Assembly (NCBI RefSeq): GCF_000473365.1
Contig: NZ_KI421517.1
Span: 2,629,504 to 2,693,503 of the forward strand
Direction: 5' to 3'
DNA from: Adhaeribacter aquaticus DSM 16391
Lineage (GTDB): Bacteria > Bacteroidota > Bacteroidia > Cytophagales > Hymenobacteraceae
DNA: 64,000 nucleotides
Position 1 is the stretch's first letter. Every line of letters starts with the position of its first letter. The translations under genes were made by a program, and so were the position numbers. The notes beneath the pieces are model-generated. The model saw only the letters and a list, made by a program, of their open reading frames with translations. It did not search any database and had not been told where the DNA came from. This document shows positions 23,984 through 33,364 of this stretch, one piece after another.

Positions 23984-25642
23984 TTATCTGTTTAATACTT
24001 CTTGTAGCGGCCTGCCAGTAGTACTGGTAGGTTCTGTTATATGCAGCCATTGAGCAATGGTAGGCGCAATATCTGTTATGCTAACTCTGGTAGAGGATGC
24101 CCCATTTTTTACTTGCCAGCCATACCATAGTAATGGCACGTGGGTATCATACGCATTACTGCTTCCATGGGTAGAACCTTTTGTTTCTTTTCCGGCATAT
24201 CCTTCAAACCATCCGGGTAAAAGGGTTACTAATACGTCTCCTGATCGTAAACTTAAATATCCTTTTTGTAAGTAACTTTCTACTCCTGATTCCGGGCTAC
24301 TCCCGGCAAGAGCAGTAGCGGGAGTGGTTTTTAATACACCTTCAAAATGCAGTAAGTAATCAGCCACTTTCTGCTGCATTTCCGCTAAATTAACTTTTTT
24401 GGCGGTAATAGTTTTATGGTTTAAATAAATTTGGCGGTTTATGAAAGTATGCACCCAATCTGCTTTCCCATATTTTATATTTAAGAATTGCTTTACGGAA
24501 TCCTGGATCTCTGGTGAAGAAACGGTACCACCTGGCACCTTTATACTTTTAGCATAAGCTGGTACTGGGGCTCCGCCGTGGTCTGCAGAAAGAAATATTA
24601 GGTACTGGTTTTCTCCTACCTGCTTATCTAAAAAGTTAAGTACCTCCGCTATATCTTTATCTAACCGGATATAAGTATCTTCTGCTTCCACAGAATTAGG
24701 ACCAAATTGGTGGCCTACATAATCGGTAGAAGAAAAACTCAAAGCTAAAAAATCGGTGTTACTCCCTTTACCTAAGTTCTCATTTTTGATAGCTTCTAAA
24801 GCAAAATCTTTGGTTAAGGTATTTCCGAACGGCGTAGACCGGATCAAATCCCAAGATTTACCACGTAATGCTGGTAAGTTATGGGGGAAAACTGGTCTTT
24901 TTTCACCGGCAAATGTTTTTTCAAACTCATTATCATCCGGCGTGCTTTCTGTATATTGCTCTATTGGCAGCAAGGTATTCCAAGGCTGGCTTAAATACTT
25001 ATCTGCTAATTTACGATTGTTAAACTGTTGTACCCACGCGGGCAGCTCCTTCATATAATACGTACTGCTAATCCAACTTCCATTGGTTCCATCATACCAA
25101 TAAGCAGCATTAGCCGCATGGCCGGCAGGTATTATGGAACCCCTGTCTTTGATACAAACACCAATTACTTTTGATTGCATATTGGTAGCCATCCGTAACT
25201 GATCCGTAATGGTGGTCGCCAATAAATTGGCCGGCGACATCTGCCCCCAAACTGAAGTACTACCCACACTTTGTACTGATTTATCCTCTGTACAATATAT
25301 GTTTCTGCCGGTAGCCCGATTAAACCAATCATTTCCTACTATACCATGGCCAGCTGGTGTGGTACCTGTATATATAGAAGCGTGTCCGGGCCCAGTATAA
25401 GTTGGTTCGTAGTTGTAATGCGTATTTTCGTAACTAAAACCTTTCTGAAGCAGCCTCTTAAAGCCATCATTGCCGTATTTATTCCAATAACGATATAAGT
25501 AGTCGTACCGCATTTGGTCTACCACAATACCCACTACTAATTTAGGTCGTTCTAAAGTGTTTTTATTTTTCTGACCAAAAGTAGAAAGGCAAACAAAACC
25601 TAAAATTAAAGTAAGATAATTTTTTAACTGACGAATCTTCAC
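23984..25642 (-). CDS. Secreted PafA-type alkaline phosphatase
   Basis: A 552-residue protein with a signal peptide ([24 protein letters not shown]). It shows the Bacteroidota PafA arrangement: [14 protein letters not shown] with the first metal aspartate, [12 protein letters not shown] with the threonine nucleophile, GNDWFNR with the phosphate-binding asparagine, [13 protein letters not shown] with the Lys and Arg that distinguish PafA from PhoA, and SADHGGAP with further metal ligands. PafA is a calcium/zinc-independent-of-phosphate-supply phosphomonoesterase in Flavobacterium; constitutive release of phosphate from organic esters is the likely role. It lies upstream of ppa on the same strand with a 70-base gap, so the two may be co-transcribed. 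Confidence 0.88.
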   Translation of the reverse strand: MKIRQLKNYLTLILGFVCLSTFGQKNKNTLERPKLVVGIVVDQMRYDYLYRYWNKYGNDGFKRLLQKGFSYENTHYNYEPTYTGPGHASIYTGTTPAGHGIVGNDWFNRATGRNIYCTEDKSVQSVGSTSVWGQMSPANLLATTITDQLRMATNMQSKVIGVCIKDRGSIIPAGHAANAAYWYDGTNGSWISSTYYMKELPAWVQQFNNRKLADKYLSQPWNTLLPIEQYTESTPDDNEFEKTFAGEKRPVFPHNLPALRGKSWDLIRSTPFGNTLTKDFALEAIKNENLGKGSNTDFLALSFSSTDYVGHQFGPNSVEAEDTYIRLDKDIAEVLNFLDKQVGENQYLIFLSADHGGAPVPAYAKSIKVPGGTVSSPEIQDSVKQFLNIKYGKADWVHTFINRQIYLNHKTITAKKVNLAEMQQKVADYLLHFEGVLKTTPATALAGSSPESGVESYLQKGYLSLRSGDVLVTLLPGWFEGYAGKETKGSTHGSSNAYDTHVPLLWYGWQVKNGASSTRVSITDIAPTIAQWLHITEPTSTTGRPLQEVLNR

Positions 25643-25796
25643 TGGTTGTAGTTTTTAACTTCTAAATGCGGTAAAGATAATATTGTTAAGGTTCTTTCCT
25701 GTTAACTCCCCAGGCTTGGATTAAATAATAATATATTCTTAATAATGTAATCTCTTACCTCATACTCTTGAAGAAATATACCCTTTGGCATAAAGC

Positions 25797-25823
25797 AAAA
25801 CGCTCCTGATGTAGGAGCGTTTT
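25797..25823. terminator. Intrinsic terminator of the ATP synthase operon
   Basis: AAAACGCTCCT (25797-25807) and AGGAGCGTTTT (25813-25823) form an 11-bp perfect stem with a GATGT loop, with A and T tracts on both sides. It lies 24 bases after the atpG stop on the minus strand. Confidence 0.9.
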
Positions 25824-25846
25824 TGATATCGGATTATTTATCTTAC

Positions 25847-26737
25847 TTACCGGCTCGATGCTAAGGCTTCCGCTCCACCTACAATTTCCAGAATTTCGGT
25901 AGTAATAGCTGCTTGACGAGAACGGTTGTACGTTAATTTTAAAGCCTTCAATAACTCTCCCGCATTTTCAGTTGCCTTATCCATGGCAGTCATTCGGGCG
26001 CCATGCTCAGAAGCATTAGATTCTAATACAGCTTTATATACCTGAATCTTTAAGGATTTGGGAATTAATTGCTGCACAATTTCTTCCCGGCTTGGTTCAA
26101 ATATATAATCTAAAGTAGTAGTTGCCGCTTTATCTTCAGTCGCTTTGTCTTCGATTGGTAAAAACTGCTCCGTCCGAATTACTTGAGTAGCAACATTTTT
26201 AAACTCATTGTAAATAAGCTCTACCCGGTCATAATAACCATTCGTAAAACGGTCCATAGCATATTCTGCTGCCAACCGAACATTATCAAAAGAAAGGTTA
26301 GTAAATAGAGTAGTATAGTCACCAATTACTTTAAAACCTCTACGCTCCAATCCTTCGTAGCCTTTTTTACCGATAGTTAAAAATTCTACATTACCTGCCG
26401 CATGTTGGGCAGCATATTTATCATTAACTAAGGCAGTAGCAGCCTTGATTATATTAGTATTAAAAGCACCTGCTAAACCTCTGTCAGAAGTAATAGTAAT
26501 TACTAAAATACGATTAGCATCCCGTTTTTGGCTGAAAACATTCGGCACAGAATCTTCCGATAACCGCGATAAATTGTTTAGGATACTGCTTAAGCGCTGT
26601 GCGTATGGACGCATTCTTATAATGTTATCCTGCGCACGTCTCAACTTTGCAGCAGAAACCATTTTCATGGCTTTGGTAACCTGTTGCGTGGAGTTTACCG
26701 AAACAATACGGTTACGTACTTCTTTTAAACTTGCCAT
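25847..26737 (-). CDS. atpG: ATP synthase F1 subunit gamma
   Basis: A 296-residue rotor shaft subunit. The N-terminal helix (MASLKEVRNRIVSVNSTQQVTKAMKMVSAAKLRRAQ) and the C-terminal helix (TENAGELLKALKLTYNRSRQAAITTEILEIVGGAEA) that form the coiled coil inside the alpha3-beta3 ring are intact. It is the last gene of this operon. The usual downstream atpD (beta) and atpC (epsilon) are not here; a terminator follows directly. A hairpin separates it from atpA. Confidence 0.96.
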   Translation of the reverse strand: MASLKEVRNRIVSVNSTQQVTKAMKMVSAAKLRRAQDNIIRMRPYAQRLSSILNNLSRLSEDSVPNVFSQKRDANRILVITITSDRGLAGAFNTNIIKAATALVNDKYAAQHAAGNVEFLTIGKKGYEGLERRGFKVIGDYTTLFTNLSFDNVRLAAEYAMDRFTNGYYDRVELIYNEFKNVATQVIRTEQFLPIEDKATEDKAATTTLDYIFEPSREEIVQQLIPKSLKIQVYKAVLESNASEHGARMTAMDKATENAGELLKALKLTYNRSRQAAITTEILEIVGGAEALASSR

Positions 26738-26795
26738 CTATTTGCGTCTTACCTTAAGTTTACTAAACTCTTAAAGTTTAATTTATATGTATATA

Positions 26796-26827
26796 AAAGG
26801 CTCATTCCTTAGCAGAAATGAGCCTTT
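26796..26827 (-). promoter_or_regulatory. Hairpin between atpA and atpG, possible attenuator
   Basis: AAAGGCTCATT (26796-26806) and AATGAGCCTTT (26817-26827) form an 11-bp stem with a 10-base loop in the 101-base gap between atpA and atpG. On the minus strand it is followed by TTATATAC, a poor T-tract, so it is more likely a partial terminator, a processing site or a stability element than a full stop. Confidence 0.5.
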
Positions 26828-26838
26828 ATTAATTATTA

Positions 26839-28416
26839 CTATTTATAACGAGCAGAAAGATCTTTAGCTACTTGTTTGATAGCCTGAATTGCTGCATCTT
26901 CTAATTTACCAGCTTTTAATAAACCTAAAGCATTTGGATGAGAAGTACGCATGGTAGTTAAAAAGTCTTTTTCAAACGTTCTAACTTCATTTACTGGCAC
27001 ATCATCCAGCAAACCATTGGTACAGCAATAAATAATTGCCACCTGCTCCTCTACTGATACCGGAGAGAATTGAGGTTGCTTTAACACTTCTAAGTTACGA
27101 CGACCACGCTCGATAGTCAGTTTAGTAGAAGCATCCAGGTCAGAACCAAATTTTGCAAACGCTTCCAATTCCCGGAATTGCGCCTGATCCAACTTAAGGG
27201 TACCAGCTACTTTCTTCATGGATTTAATCTGGGCGTTACCACCTACCCGCGATACCGAAATACCTACGTTGATAGCCGGACGGATACCAGAGTTAAATAA
27301 ATTGGTTTCCAGGAATATCTGACCATCTGTAATAGAGATTACGTTTGTTGGGATATAAGCCGAAACGTCACCTGCCTGTGTTTCAATAATTGGAAGAGCG
27401 GTTAATGAACCTCCCCCTTTTACTAAAGGCTTAATCGATTCTGGTAAGTCGTTCATGTTACGAGCAATCTCATCAGAAGCATTAATTTTAGCAGCACGCT
27501 CTAATAAACGGGAGTGTAAATAGAATACATCACCAGGATAAGCTTCACGCCCTGGAGGACGACGAAGTAACAAAGACACTTCCCGGTAAGCAACCGCTTG
27601 TTTCGATAAATCATCATAAACTACTAATGCCGGACGTCCGGTATCCCGGAAGAACTCACCAATAGCAGCACCAGTAAACGGAGCAAAGAACTGCATTGGA
27701 GCCGGTTCAGATGCCGCCGCCGCTACAATTACTGTATAAGCCATAGCACCAGCCGCCTGTAGGGCATTTACTACCTGGGCAATGGTAGAAGCTTTTTGAC
27801 CAACTGCTACATAAATACAGAATACAGGCTCGCCTCTTTCGTAGAATTCTTTTTGGTTAATAATAGTATCTATTGCAACTGCAGATTTACCAGTCTGGCG
27901 ATCACCAATGATCAACTCCCGTTGGCCACGGCCAATTGGAATCATAGAGTCAATAGCTTTGATACCAGTTTGCATCGGCTCATTTACCGGCTGACGGAAG
28001 ATTACACCTGGTGCTTTACGCTCCAAAGGCATATCATACAATTCACCAGCAATAGGGCCTTTACCATCAATTGGCTGACCTAATGTATTTACTACACGGC
28101 CAACAATACCTTCGCCAATTTTAACCGAGGCAATTTTATTTGTACGTTTTACCGTAGCACCTTCTTTTATTTCGCTGTAGTCACCTAACATTACGGCTCC
28201 TACGTTGTCTTCTTCTAGGTTAAGAACCAGCGCCTGCAATCCGTTCTCGAATTCAAGAAGCTCTCCAGACTGCGCTTTAGATAGGCCATAAATACGGGCA
28301 ACCCCGTCACCTACTTGTAGCACGGTTCCTACTTCCTGTAGCTCGGCTTCTGTTCTGAAATCGGATAATTGTTCCCTTAATATTGCGGATACTTCATCAG
28401 GTCTTACTTCTGCCAT
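26839..28416 (-). CDS. atpA: ATP synthase F1 subunit alpha
   Basis: A 525-residue subunit that forms the hexamer with beta and carries the regulatory nucleotide sites. The Walker A loop GDRQTGKS and the family region [17 protein letters not shown] are visible, with the alpha-type arginine finger region in the latter. Full length and in the expected place between atpH and atpG. It cannot make an enzyme alone: the catalytic beta subunit is outside this window. Confidence 0.97.
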   Translation of the reverse strand: MAEVRPDEVSAILREQLSDFRTEAELQEVGTVLQVGDGVARIYGLSKAQSGELLEFENGLQALVLNLEEDNVGAVMLGDYSEIKEGATVKRTNKIASVKIGEGIVGRVVNTLGQPIDGKGPIAGELYDMPLERKAPGVIFRQPVNEPMQTGIKAIDSMIPIGRGQRELIIGDRQTGKSAVAIDTIINQKEFYERGEPVFCIYVAVGQKASTIAQVVNALQAAGAMAYTVIVAAAASEPAPMQFFAPFTGAAIGEFFRDTGRPALVVYDDLSKQAVAYREVSLLLRRPPGREAYPGDVFYLHSRLLERAAKINASDEIARNMNDLPESIKPLVKGGGSLTALPIIETQAGDVSAYIPTNVISITDGQIFLETNLFNSGIRPAINVGISVSRVGGNAQIKSMKKVAGTLKLDQAQFRELEAFAKFGSDLDASTKLTIERGRRNLEVLKQPQFSPVSVEEQVAIIYCCTNGLLDDVPVNEVRTFEKDFLTTMRTSHPNALGLLKAGKLEDAAIQAIKQVAKDLSARYK

Positions 28417-28505
28417 GATTATATATTTATATTTTTTCTGTTTCTAATAATCAGGAGTTACCCCCTGCTTGTAAAAACTAACAGTTTTAACAGTTAGTTC
28501 TTTCC

Positions 28506-29063
28506 TTATAGCTTATTGATATAAGGATTTTCTTTAAACTTTTTCTTAAGGTTTCGCAGGTTTGTTTTAATAGAATCATCTACTTGCTTATCCCCTACTC
28601 TTAAAACAAAACCTCCAATTAAAGAAGGATCAACCTTCTCCTCTAACTGAATAGTCTTACCTGTTAATTGCGCAACTTTCTGACTTAACTGTGTTCTTAG
28701 TTCTGGTGTAAGGGGCACGGCCGTGGTAACGATAGCTTTTTCGATACCTTTAATTACGTTATACTGCCGAATGAACTCCGTAGCAACAGCATCTAAATGA
28801 GATTCCCGGTTCTTCTGAGCAATAATCTCAAAGAATTTTTGAGTTAATTCACTAACTTTCCCGGCAAATATTTTTTTAAGTACAGCTAGCTTTTTACTGT
28901 TATTAATAATCGGGTTAGTTAAAAACAGCTTAAAGTCACGGTTAGAAGTGGCGGTTTTATTAAACAATTGCATATCCTGATGCACCTGCTCCAGGATTCC
29001 TCTCTCCTGAGCCAGATCAATCAAAGACTTTGCATATCTGGAAGCAACTCTTATATCAGACAT
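28506..29063 (-). CDS. atpH: ATP synthase F1 subunit delta (OSCP)
   Basis: A 185-residue stator subunit that links the peripheral stalk to the top of F1. Typical features are the N-terminal VASRYAKSLIDLAQERG and the C-terminal PSLIGGFVLRVGDKQVDDSIKTNLRNLKK. It is separated from atpF by an 85-base gap containing an imperfect inverted repeat and from atpA by 89 bases. Confidence 0.95.
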   Translation of the reverse strand: MSDIRVASRYAKSLIDLAQERGILEQVHQDMQLFNKTATSNRDFKLFLTNPIINNSKKLAVLKKIFAGKVSELTQKFFEIIAQKNRESHLDAVATEFIRQYNVIKGIEKAIVTTAVPLTPELRTQLSQKVAQLTGKTIQLEEKVDPSLIGGFVLRVGDKQVDDSIKTNLRNLKKKFKENPYINKL

Positions 29064-29074
29064 ATATGGGTTTT

Positions 29075-29153
29075 TAGTTGTTAGTTATTAGCTATTAGTT
29101 CTGGTTGGTCCTAGTTATAAAACAAGGGCAACCACTAATTACTAACTACTAGT
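29075..29153. repeat. Imperfect inverted repeat of TAGTTnTTAG-type units between atpF and atpH
   Basis: The left arm (about 29075-29098, built from TTAGTTGTTAGTTATTAG units) is nearly complementary to the right arm (about 29131-29153, ACCACTAATTACTAACTACTAG), which overlaps the atpF stop codon. Low-complexity repeats of this kind occur in Bacteroidota intergenic DNA; this one may be a small non-autonomous element remnant or a stalled-replication product. Confidence 0.4.
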
Positions 29154-29643
29154 TTAAGTTTACTTCTTTAATATAATCGTTTACTAACGCTTGTTGCGCA
29201 GCCGAATCTTTTAATTCGTGCTTTAAAATACGTTCTGCAATTTCAATAGAAAGATTAGCTGCCAAATTTTTAACTTCTGTTAATGCTGCTTTTTTCTCAT
29301 TAACGATAGCTTCCCGAGCATTTTCAATCATACGGGTTCCTTCTTCAGTAGCTCTTGTGCGGGCTTCTTCTAATAAGGCATTCCCAGCTTGTGATGCTTC
29401 CCGTAAAATACGGTCACGCTCGATGCGGGCTTCTTGTAATAATTTTTCATTATCAGCTTTCAATGCCTGCATTTCTAATTTAGCCTGATCGGCCATACGT
29501 AAAGCAGATTCAATGGAAGTTTCCCGCTCACGTAATGCATTTGTAATTGGTTTCCAGGCAAATTTAGAAAGCAAAAACAATACAATCAGAAAGGTAACGG
29601 TCTGCCAGAAAATAAGTCCTATACCGGGTGTTACTAAATCCAT
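29149..29643 (-). CDS. atpF: ATP synthase F0 subunit b
   Basis: A 164-residue peripheral-stalk subunit with one N-terminal membrane helix (about residues 8-27, GLIFWQTVTFLIVLFLLSKF) followed by a long charged amphipathic coiled coil typical of subunit b (LRERETSIESALRMADQAKLEMQALK and so on). It dimerises and holds F1 against rotation. Its stop codon lies inside the right arm of the repeat at 29131-29153. Confidence 0.95.
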   Translation of the reverse strand: MDLVTPGIGLIFWQTVTFLIVLFLLSKFAWKPITNALRERETSIESALRMADQAKLEMQALKADNEKLLQEARIERDRILREASQAGNALLEEARTRATEEGTRMIENAREAIVNEKKAALTEVKNLAANLSIEIAERILKHELKDSAAQQALVNDYIKEVNLN

Positions 29644-29769
29644 GTTCTTAAAAATTGAGTTTTATATAGTTCCGGCTATTTAAACAGCCTTTTATTTGTT
29701 TTTCTTAACCTCTATAACCTTTATTGTTTAGCTGTTAATTAAAATAGAATTGCAGCTTTAGAACAATAA

Positions 29770-29821
29770 TTTTCAACAGTCCGCGCTCAAAGGCATTCCC
29801 TAAGAGCCGGACTGATGAAAA
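29770..29821 (-). promoter_or_regulatory. Elaborate hairpin immediately after atpE
   Basis: Three nested stems are readable: TTTTCA (29770-29775) with TGAAAA (29816-29821), AGTCCG (29778-29783) with CGGACT (29808-29813), and GCTC (29785-29788) with GAGC (29804-29807), around a 15-base loop. On the minus strand it begins 12 bases after the atpE stop and precedes atpF. It has no T-tract. A role in protecting the atpE message or in mRNA processing is an inference. Confidence 0.5.
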
Positions 29822-29832
29822 TTCAGGCTTAA

Positions 29833-30114
<282 letters not shown>

Positions 30115-30133
30115 TTAAAAAATAAAAAAATCC

Positions 30134-31237
30134 TTAGTGATGTGCACCATCGCCGTGTCCCATATCATCGGCATGATCGTGCTCTTCTACTGCCCCGCCA
30201 AAATACATAGCAGTAAGCAGGGTAAATACATATGCTTGTAGCAAAGCCACAAATAATTCCAAAAAGTTCATAAATACAGCAAATGCCACACTTACCGGAC
30301 CTACTGCAACACTTTGAAATATAAAAATCAGGGAAAATAAACTCAGAATAATAATGTGACCGGCCGTAATGTTAGCAAATAACCGGACCATTAATGAGAA
30401 CGGTTTGGTTAAAATACCTACCAACTCAATTGGAATCATGATTGGCAATAAAGCAACCGGTACACCTGGCGTTTTAAAAATGTGCCCCCAATAGCTCTTG
30501 TTTCCGCTAAACACAGTAATAATTAAAGTAAACAAGGCCAGAATCAGGGTAACTGAAATATTACCTGTCAAGTTAGCACCACCAGGCATTAAGCCCAATA
30601 GGTTGTTAAACCAGATAAAAAAGAAGATGGTTAATAAATAAGGCAGGTACCGCTGATATTTAGGTCCAATGTTTGGTTTGGCAATATCATCCCGTATAAA
30701 AATTATGATTGGCTCAAAGAAAGACTGAATACCTCTTGGCGCACTGCCCGCGTTCTTTTTATAACGACCGGCAATTGTAAAGAAAACACCCAGTAATAAC
30801 GCAACACTGATAAAAAGAGAAGCTACGTTTTTAGTGATTGAAAAATCTAAAGGTCCCACGTGGTGCTCTTCTCCTTTTTCGTTTTTCTCCACAACCGGCT
30901 CACCTTCTTCATTGGCATAATAAATATGATTATGCTCCATCACATAACCTTTGTAAGGTTTTGGATTGTGGTGCTCATCTAAAAAATTAGAAGAAGAGAA
31001 AATATCTAACCCATTTTTACCGTATACTATAACAGGCAATGGTAATGTGGCGCCATGCGCAAATTCCCAGCTATGCTCATCACCAATGTGATGCATGATC
31101 ATGTCGCCGGGGTTGAACTCACCACCTTCAGCTGGTTCTGCGGCGAAAGCAGAAATGGAGCACAAACTAAAAAGTAATAAAAATAACTTCTTCATTAAGA
31201 GACTTTTATAAAGGGAAATTTGCATTTTATTCCTCAT
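30134..31237 (-). CDS. atpB: ATP synthase F0 subunit a, with Bacteroidota-type N-terminal extension
   Basis: A 367-residue stator subunit with the proton half-channels. The ATG at 31237 overlaps the stop of the upstream gene as ATGA, which suggests translational coupling; a second start at 31195 (MKKLFLLLFSLCSISAFA) begins right at the signal peptide. After it come about 110 periplasmic residues (EFNPGDMIMHHIGDEHSWEFAHGATL..., then GEEHHVGPL), an extension found in this phylum but not in E. coli. The core has five to six membrane helices and the essential arginine in SLMVRLFAN. The tail is histidine-rich (EEHDHADDMGHGDGAHH). Confidence 0.93.
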   Translation of the reverse strand: MRNKMQISLYKSLLMKKLFLLLFSLCSISAFAAEPAEGGEFNPGDMIMHHIGDEHSWEFAHGATLPLPVIVYGKNGLDIFSSSNFLDEHHNPKPYKGYVMEHNHIYYANEEGEPVVEKNEKGEEHHVGPLDFSITKNVASLFISVALLLGVFFTIAGRYKKNAGSAPRGIQSFFEPIIIFIRDDIAKPNIGPKYQRYLPYLLTIFFFIWFNNLLGLMPGGANLTGNISVTLILALFTLIITVFSGNKSYWGHIFKTPGVPVALLPIMIPIELVGILTKPFSLMVRLFANITAGHIIILSLFSLIFIFQSVAVGPVSVAFAVFMNFLELFVALLQAYVFTLLTAMYFGGAVEEHDHADDMGHGDGAHH

Positions 31238-31623
31238 TCCGACACCTGATTTTTTGAAAATCGGCGCAAGTTACTCAATATGCAATAGATTTCAAAACCA
31301 GTGTAAATAAAATAAATTACAAAGAAGTTCATAGCGAACTGTACTTTGTTACCGGAAGCGAAAAAAACATAGATAAAAATAACCCCTATGGACATTAAAA
31401 CGCGGAAAACAGATGATCCGAAGTAATAAAGCTGGAAATTTTCTTCATCGTTTTTAGCGCCCATTTGCACTAAATAAAATGTAAAAAGAGTGATAAGTAC
31501 AAAGAAACCTAGAATGTACCAGATAAAAGGATGTACTAAAGTATAGCCGGTAAAGTGAACAAAAATACCTATTCCTATGGCTACAAAAAGTGATAAGGCA
31601 ATTAGGCTATATAAGAACCGCAT
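31234..31623 (-). CDS. Small four-helix membrane protein of the ATP synthase operon
   Basis: A 129-residue protein with about four hydrophobic segments (starting MRFLYSLIALSLFVAIGIGIFV) and a short basic tail. Its position between atpZ and atpB, with a 4-base overlap to atpB, places it where other bacteria encode AtpI, which helps c-ring assembly or ion supply. I cannot prove homology to AtpI from sequence alone. The overlap suggests its amount is tied to that of subunit a. Confidence 0.75.
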   Translation of the reverse strand: MRFLYSLIALSLFVAIGIGIFVHFTGYTLVHPFIWYILGFFVLITLFTFYLVQMGAKNDEENFQLYYFGSSVFRVLMSIGVIFIYVFFASGNKVQFAMNFFVIYFIYTGFEIYCILSNLRRFSKNQVSE

Positions 31624-31690
31624 TAATTAAGAATTATGTACTAAGGCCGACAAAAACAAAAAGACAGAATAAATTTTTCGTTTGGTATTT

Positions 31691-31924
31691 TTATTTTTGT
31701 GTAACAGATTTAATAACCATATACATAGAAGCTAAAACACCCGCTAACATAAGGCCAATGGTGTACCAGGGATTTTTATTCTGAAAATATTCATCCAGCT
31801 TCATTCCCGCATAGGCTGCTAAAATCAGGGTTGCAATCATCTGAAATCCTAAACCAGAATACTTCAGATAAGGCTTAAGCTGATCTTGCTTAGATGTATT
31901 CCTTTCAGATTCATCCGTTTTCAT
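31691..31924 (-). CDS. AtpZ/AtpI family protein
   Basis: A 77-residue protein with two membrane segments (about 25-42 and 52-72, GLGFQMIATLILAAYAGMKLDEYF and PWYTIGLMLAGVLASMYMVI). The glycine-rich helices and the KLDEYF segment between them match the AtpZ family encoded at the head of F-ATPase operons and thought to assist c-ring assembly or magnesium supply. First gene of the operon. A TAnnTTTG box lies only a few bases before its ATG. Confidence 0.8.
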   Translation of the reverse strand: MKTDESERNTSKQDQLKPYLKYSGLGFQMIATLILAAYAGMKLDEYFQNKNPWYTIGLMLAGVLASMYMVIKSVTQK

Positions 31925-31928
31925 TTGC

Positions 31929-31936
31929 CAAAATTA
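31929..31936 (-). promoter_or_regulatory. Candidate -7 box for the ATP synthase operon, nearly on top of the atpZ start
   Basis: On the minus strand TAATTTTG fits TAnnTTTG exactly, but it ends only 5 bases before the atpZ ATG, so the transcript would be almost leaderless. A TTA lies about 18 bases farther upstream in place of the usual TTG. Confidence 0.4.
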
Positions 31937-32098
31937 CATGTTTTACTAGATATCTAACGCAGTTATTTTACAAGAAGCCGATTTTTCTGCTTTTAATTGA
32001 ATTTATTCAGGTAATACCCCTTTAACCAGCTCATTAAAGTAGCGGATAATGTATTAATTTATTAAAATTATGGAATACGAATTCCTAGTTAAAATTTT

Positions 32099-33364
32099 TT
32101 AGGTCTTAAGTTTCTTCTTTTTAGCGGCAGGAAAAAGAATGTTGTTCAGAATTAAGCGATATCCGGGTGAGTTGGGGTGAAGGGAAAGATCGGTAGGATC
32201 CTCTTCCGGTAAATGCAAATAATCTTCCGGGTCATGGCCTCCATAAAAAGTCCAGGTGCCTTTCCCAATGGTACCATTCATGTACCGTACTTCATTAGCC
32301 GATTTTGTTTCGGCCATGATATTTACTTCATTTTTTATCTGGTCTTTCTTAAAAGCAGTGGTTTGCCCCATAAAACCTTTTATTGTTTTTTCGTGGTTTT
32401 GCGTGAGCATGGTTGGTATCGGATCGTACTTAGCCGAAAAAGTAAACAGCTGAAAAAAATCATTTCCTTCGTACAGGTTTCGCTCCCATCTCTGGTTATC
32501 TATGCTGGAGAACTCGCCGTTATATGGGCTTTGAGTAAGAAAAAAATTATGGAAGGCAAAGGTTTTACTGTAGTTTAACTTTTGTTGTGCCTGCGGATCT
32601 ACGCCATCCCCATCAAATACGGCATCTACAATATCTACACCATCAGCCGCCAAAGCAATATCGTAGGTATCGGTAGCAGAGCACATAGCAAACATAAATC
32701 CGCCGCCGGCCACAAATTCTTGTATTCGTTTTACCACTCCTAATTTCATTTGTGGCACTTTATTGTAACCGTACTTTTTTGCTAATCCTTCCGATTCTTT
32801 CTTCTGCTCCTGAAACCAATTCTGGTTCCGATACTGCCTTAACGATTTGCCATACTGCCCGGTAAAATCTTCGTGGTGCAGGTGCAGCCAATCGTATTTT
32901 AGTAATTTTTGCTCCAGCACTTCCTCGTCGTATAAAACATCATACGGTATTTCGGCATAAGTCAAAACCAAGGTAACAGCATCGTCCCAGGGTTGTTTTA
33001 TTTTAGGAGAGTAAATAGCAATTTTGGGCACCTTTTCCAGCTTCATTACATCCATATTGGCATCCGGACTATTTATTTGGGTAATGATACTGGCATATTG
33101 AGCATCAGATAGTACAGAATAAGTTATTCCGCGTACCCGCAGCTCATTCTCAAATTTTGGTGCGTGTTTAAAAGCAAAAGATCCGCCATGGTAATTAAGG
33201 AGCCAATCTACTTCCTGCTGGTTTTGCAAAACCCAAAAAGCCAATCCGTAGGATTTCAGGTGATCTTTCTGCGTATTATCCATCGGGATTAATATCTGGG
33301 TTGCAGCAGCTTTTGAGCCTAATAAAGTAATAAAAGCAAAGAGGAGTAGAAGTCGGTTGCTCAT
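32099..33364 (-). CDS. Secreted protein with glutamine-amidotransferase-like fold (often labelled asparagine synthetase B in Bacteroidota)
   Basis: A 421-residue protein with a signal peptide (about residues 1-22, ending KAAA). Residues about 110-280 look like a class I glutamine-amidotransferase/ThuA-like domain: KIAIYSP at the start, a glycine-rich turn FVAGGGFMFAMCSATDTYD (about 217-235) with Cys228 where a nucleophile elbow would lie, and a late FYGGHDPEDY segment (about residue 375). I see no PurF-type N-terminal glutaminase and no ATP-pyrophosphatase domain, so the asparagine synthetase label I recall for homologues is doubtful. It has its own promoter, and its real function is unknown. 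Confidence 0.65.
   Translation of the reverse strand: MSNRLLLLFAFITLLGSKAAATQILIPMDNTQKDHLKSYGLAFWVLQNQQEVDWLLNYHGGSFAFKHAPKFENELRVRGITYSVLSDAQYASIITQINSPDANMDVMKLEKVPKIAIYSPKIKQPWDDAVTLVLTYAEIPYDVLYDEEVLEQKLLKYDWLHLHHEDFTGQYGKSLRQYRNQNWFQEQKKESEGLAKKYGYNKVPQMKLGVVKRIQEFVAGGGFMFAMCSATDTYDIALAADGVDIVDAVFDGDGVDPQAQQKLNYSKTFAFHNFFLTQSPYNGEFSSIDNQRWERNLYEGNDFFQLFTFSAKYDPIPTMLTQNHEKTIKGFMGQTTAFKKDQIKNEVNIMAETKSANEVRYMNGTIGKGTWTFYGGHDPEDYLHLPEEDPTDLSLHPNSPGYRLILNNILFPAAKKKKLKT

Noticed and set aside
32099-33364. Annotation as asparagine synthetase B
   Set aside because: No PurF-type glutaminase or ATP-pyrophosphatase domain is visible and the protein carries a signal peptide.
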